NCBI GenBank assembly: GCA_016125075.1
Contig: WGMO01000013.1
Coordinates: 1 to 64,000 of the forward strand
Direction: 5' to 3'
Source of the DNA: Terrimonas sp.
GTDB taxonomy: Bacteria > Bacteroidota > Bacteroidia > Chitinophagales > Chitinophagaceae
Length of the DNA: 64,000 nucleotides
Shown: one piece after another, positions 63,743 through 64,000 of the stretch
Layout of the letters: every line of letters begins with the position of its first letter
How positions within the stretch are numbered: position 1 is the first letter of the stretch
The notes under the pieces: generated by a model
What the model was told of the DNA's origin: nothing
What the model saw: only the letters and a program-made list of their open reading frames with translations
Database searches by the model: none
Translations under genes and position numbers: made by a program

Positions 63743-64000
63743 TTCTTTTTCTTAAAAATTTTAATTCCTAAAATTAATAAACTGCCGGTTAAAGCAGGAA
63801 TGATCAGGTTGACAAACCATACGGTAGCCGTGGTAAACCCGATTCCAATCGCATTGGCACTAAACAGGCTGACCACTTTCAGGCTAACCTCTCCACGGAT
63901 ACCGAGATCGATCAGCGCGAAACTTGGAATCGCTGCTAATATCAGGAATGTCAAACTCACCGACCAAAAACACTGCCACCAATCCAGGCCCACGTCAAAA
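63739..64000 (-). CDS. Lysylphosphatidylglycerol synthase-type membrane protein, 3' end only
   Basis: The C-terminal 86 or so residues of a membrane protein with two helices (FLILAAIPSFALIDLGIRGE region and VWFVNLIIPALTGSLLIL), ending in a basic tail (KIFKKKK). The AIPSFALIDLGIRGE segment is typical of the LPG-synthase transmembrane/UPF0104 family. The frame stays open to the window edge, so this is a partial gene and a GTG at 63993 should not be taken as its start. Confidence 0.75.
   Translation of the reverse strand, partial: FDVGLDWWQCFWSVSLTFLILAAIPSFALIDLGIRGEVSLKVVSLFSANAIGIGFTTATVWFVNLIIPALTGSLLILGIKIFKKKK

Noticed and set aside
63739-63993. An 84-residue complete small gene at the right end
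   Set aside because: The apparent start is a GTG inside an open frame that continues to the window edge, and the sequence is the C-terminal end of a larger family.
1-64000. CRISPR arrays, tRNA or rRNA genes, insertion sequences or prophage
   Set aside because: No regularly spaced repeats, cloverleaf-like sequences, transposase motifs or phage genes were found when reading both strands; a dedicated scan could still reveal a missed tRNA.

Overview
The window reads as a stretch of chromosome from a member of the Bacteroidota, most like the Chitinophagaceae. The signs are a SusC/SusD pair, many short lipoprotein signal peptides ending in a cysteine followed by Lys-Lys, promoter boxes of the TTG-N19/20-TAnnTTTG type, a DUF3098 gene after ftsX, and GIN-domain, DUF3108 and HmuY-like proteins. 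I see no rRNA, tRNA, CRISPR array, phage or insertion sequence. Gene order is compact. All genes look intact except the last, which runs off the right edge.

Region 1 (about 112-22855) is a polysaccharide utilisation locus for beta-1,3-glucan (laminarin-like). A divergently placed membrane-spanning regulator (beta-propeller, Y_Y_Y, LuxR-type HTH) faces a long minus-strand run: susC, susD, a lipoprotein with two PKD-like domains and three carbohydrate-binding-like modules, a PKD lipoprotein, a PKD-GH16 enzyme, a sugar porter, two GH17 enzymes without signal peptides, a GH16 with an N-terminal CBM6-like domain, a large probable GH149 beta-1,3-oligoglucan phosphorylase, a third GH16 and a di-heme cytochrome c peroxidase. 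The run ends in a good intrinsic terminator. The likely logic is cleavage by surface or periplasmic GH16 enzymes, SusCD import, inner-membrane transport by the porter, then cytoplasmic GH17 and GH149 action giving glucose 1-phosphate. No GH3 beta-glucosidase is present. Two near-identical direct repeats lie between the regulator and susC and are candidate operators.

Region 2 (22888-27844) is a heme or iron acquisition locus: DUF6607-like protein, HmuY-like lipoprotein, TonB-dependent receptor, and an AraC-family regulator with a five-cysteine cluster. Region 3 (27995-35905) holds lpxA with an ABC ATPase, a tetR-tolC-hlyD-DHA2 drug efflux operon with two operator repeats over its own promoter, alanine dehydrogenase and tsaE. 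Region 4 (36082-47668) holds a copper-type P1B ATPase with a clear promoter, recQ, a HerA-like ATPase, a DUF2975/XRE pair, a divergent GroES, an OmpR-family response regulator without a kinase, ruvB, an NADP-binding oxidoreductase, a signal-less M23 peptidase and small unknown genes.

Region 5 (47777-64000) is mixed housekeeping and envelope: an unknown secreted protein, a GIN-domain protein with DoxX, a membrane AraC regulator, a SET-domain protein, a tricorn-like S41 protease, leuS, ftsX-DUF3098-uppP, an Atg22-like MFS transporter with a metallo-beta-lactamase-fold hydrolase, a DUF3108 protein, and the 3' end of a lysylphosphatidylglycerol-synthase-type membrane protein. The leuS/ftsX intergenic region (about 308 bases) carries an unusual set of crossing inverted repeats. 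All functional calls come from reading motifs and context; no database search was run.
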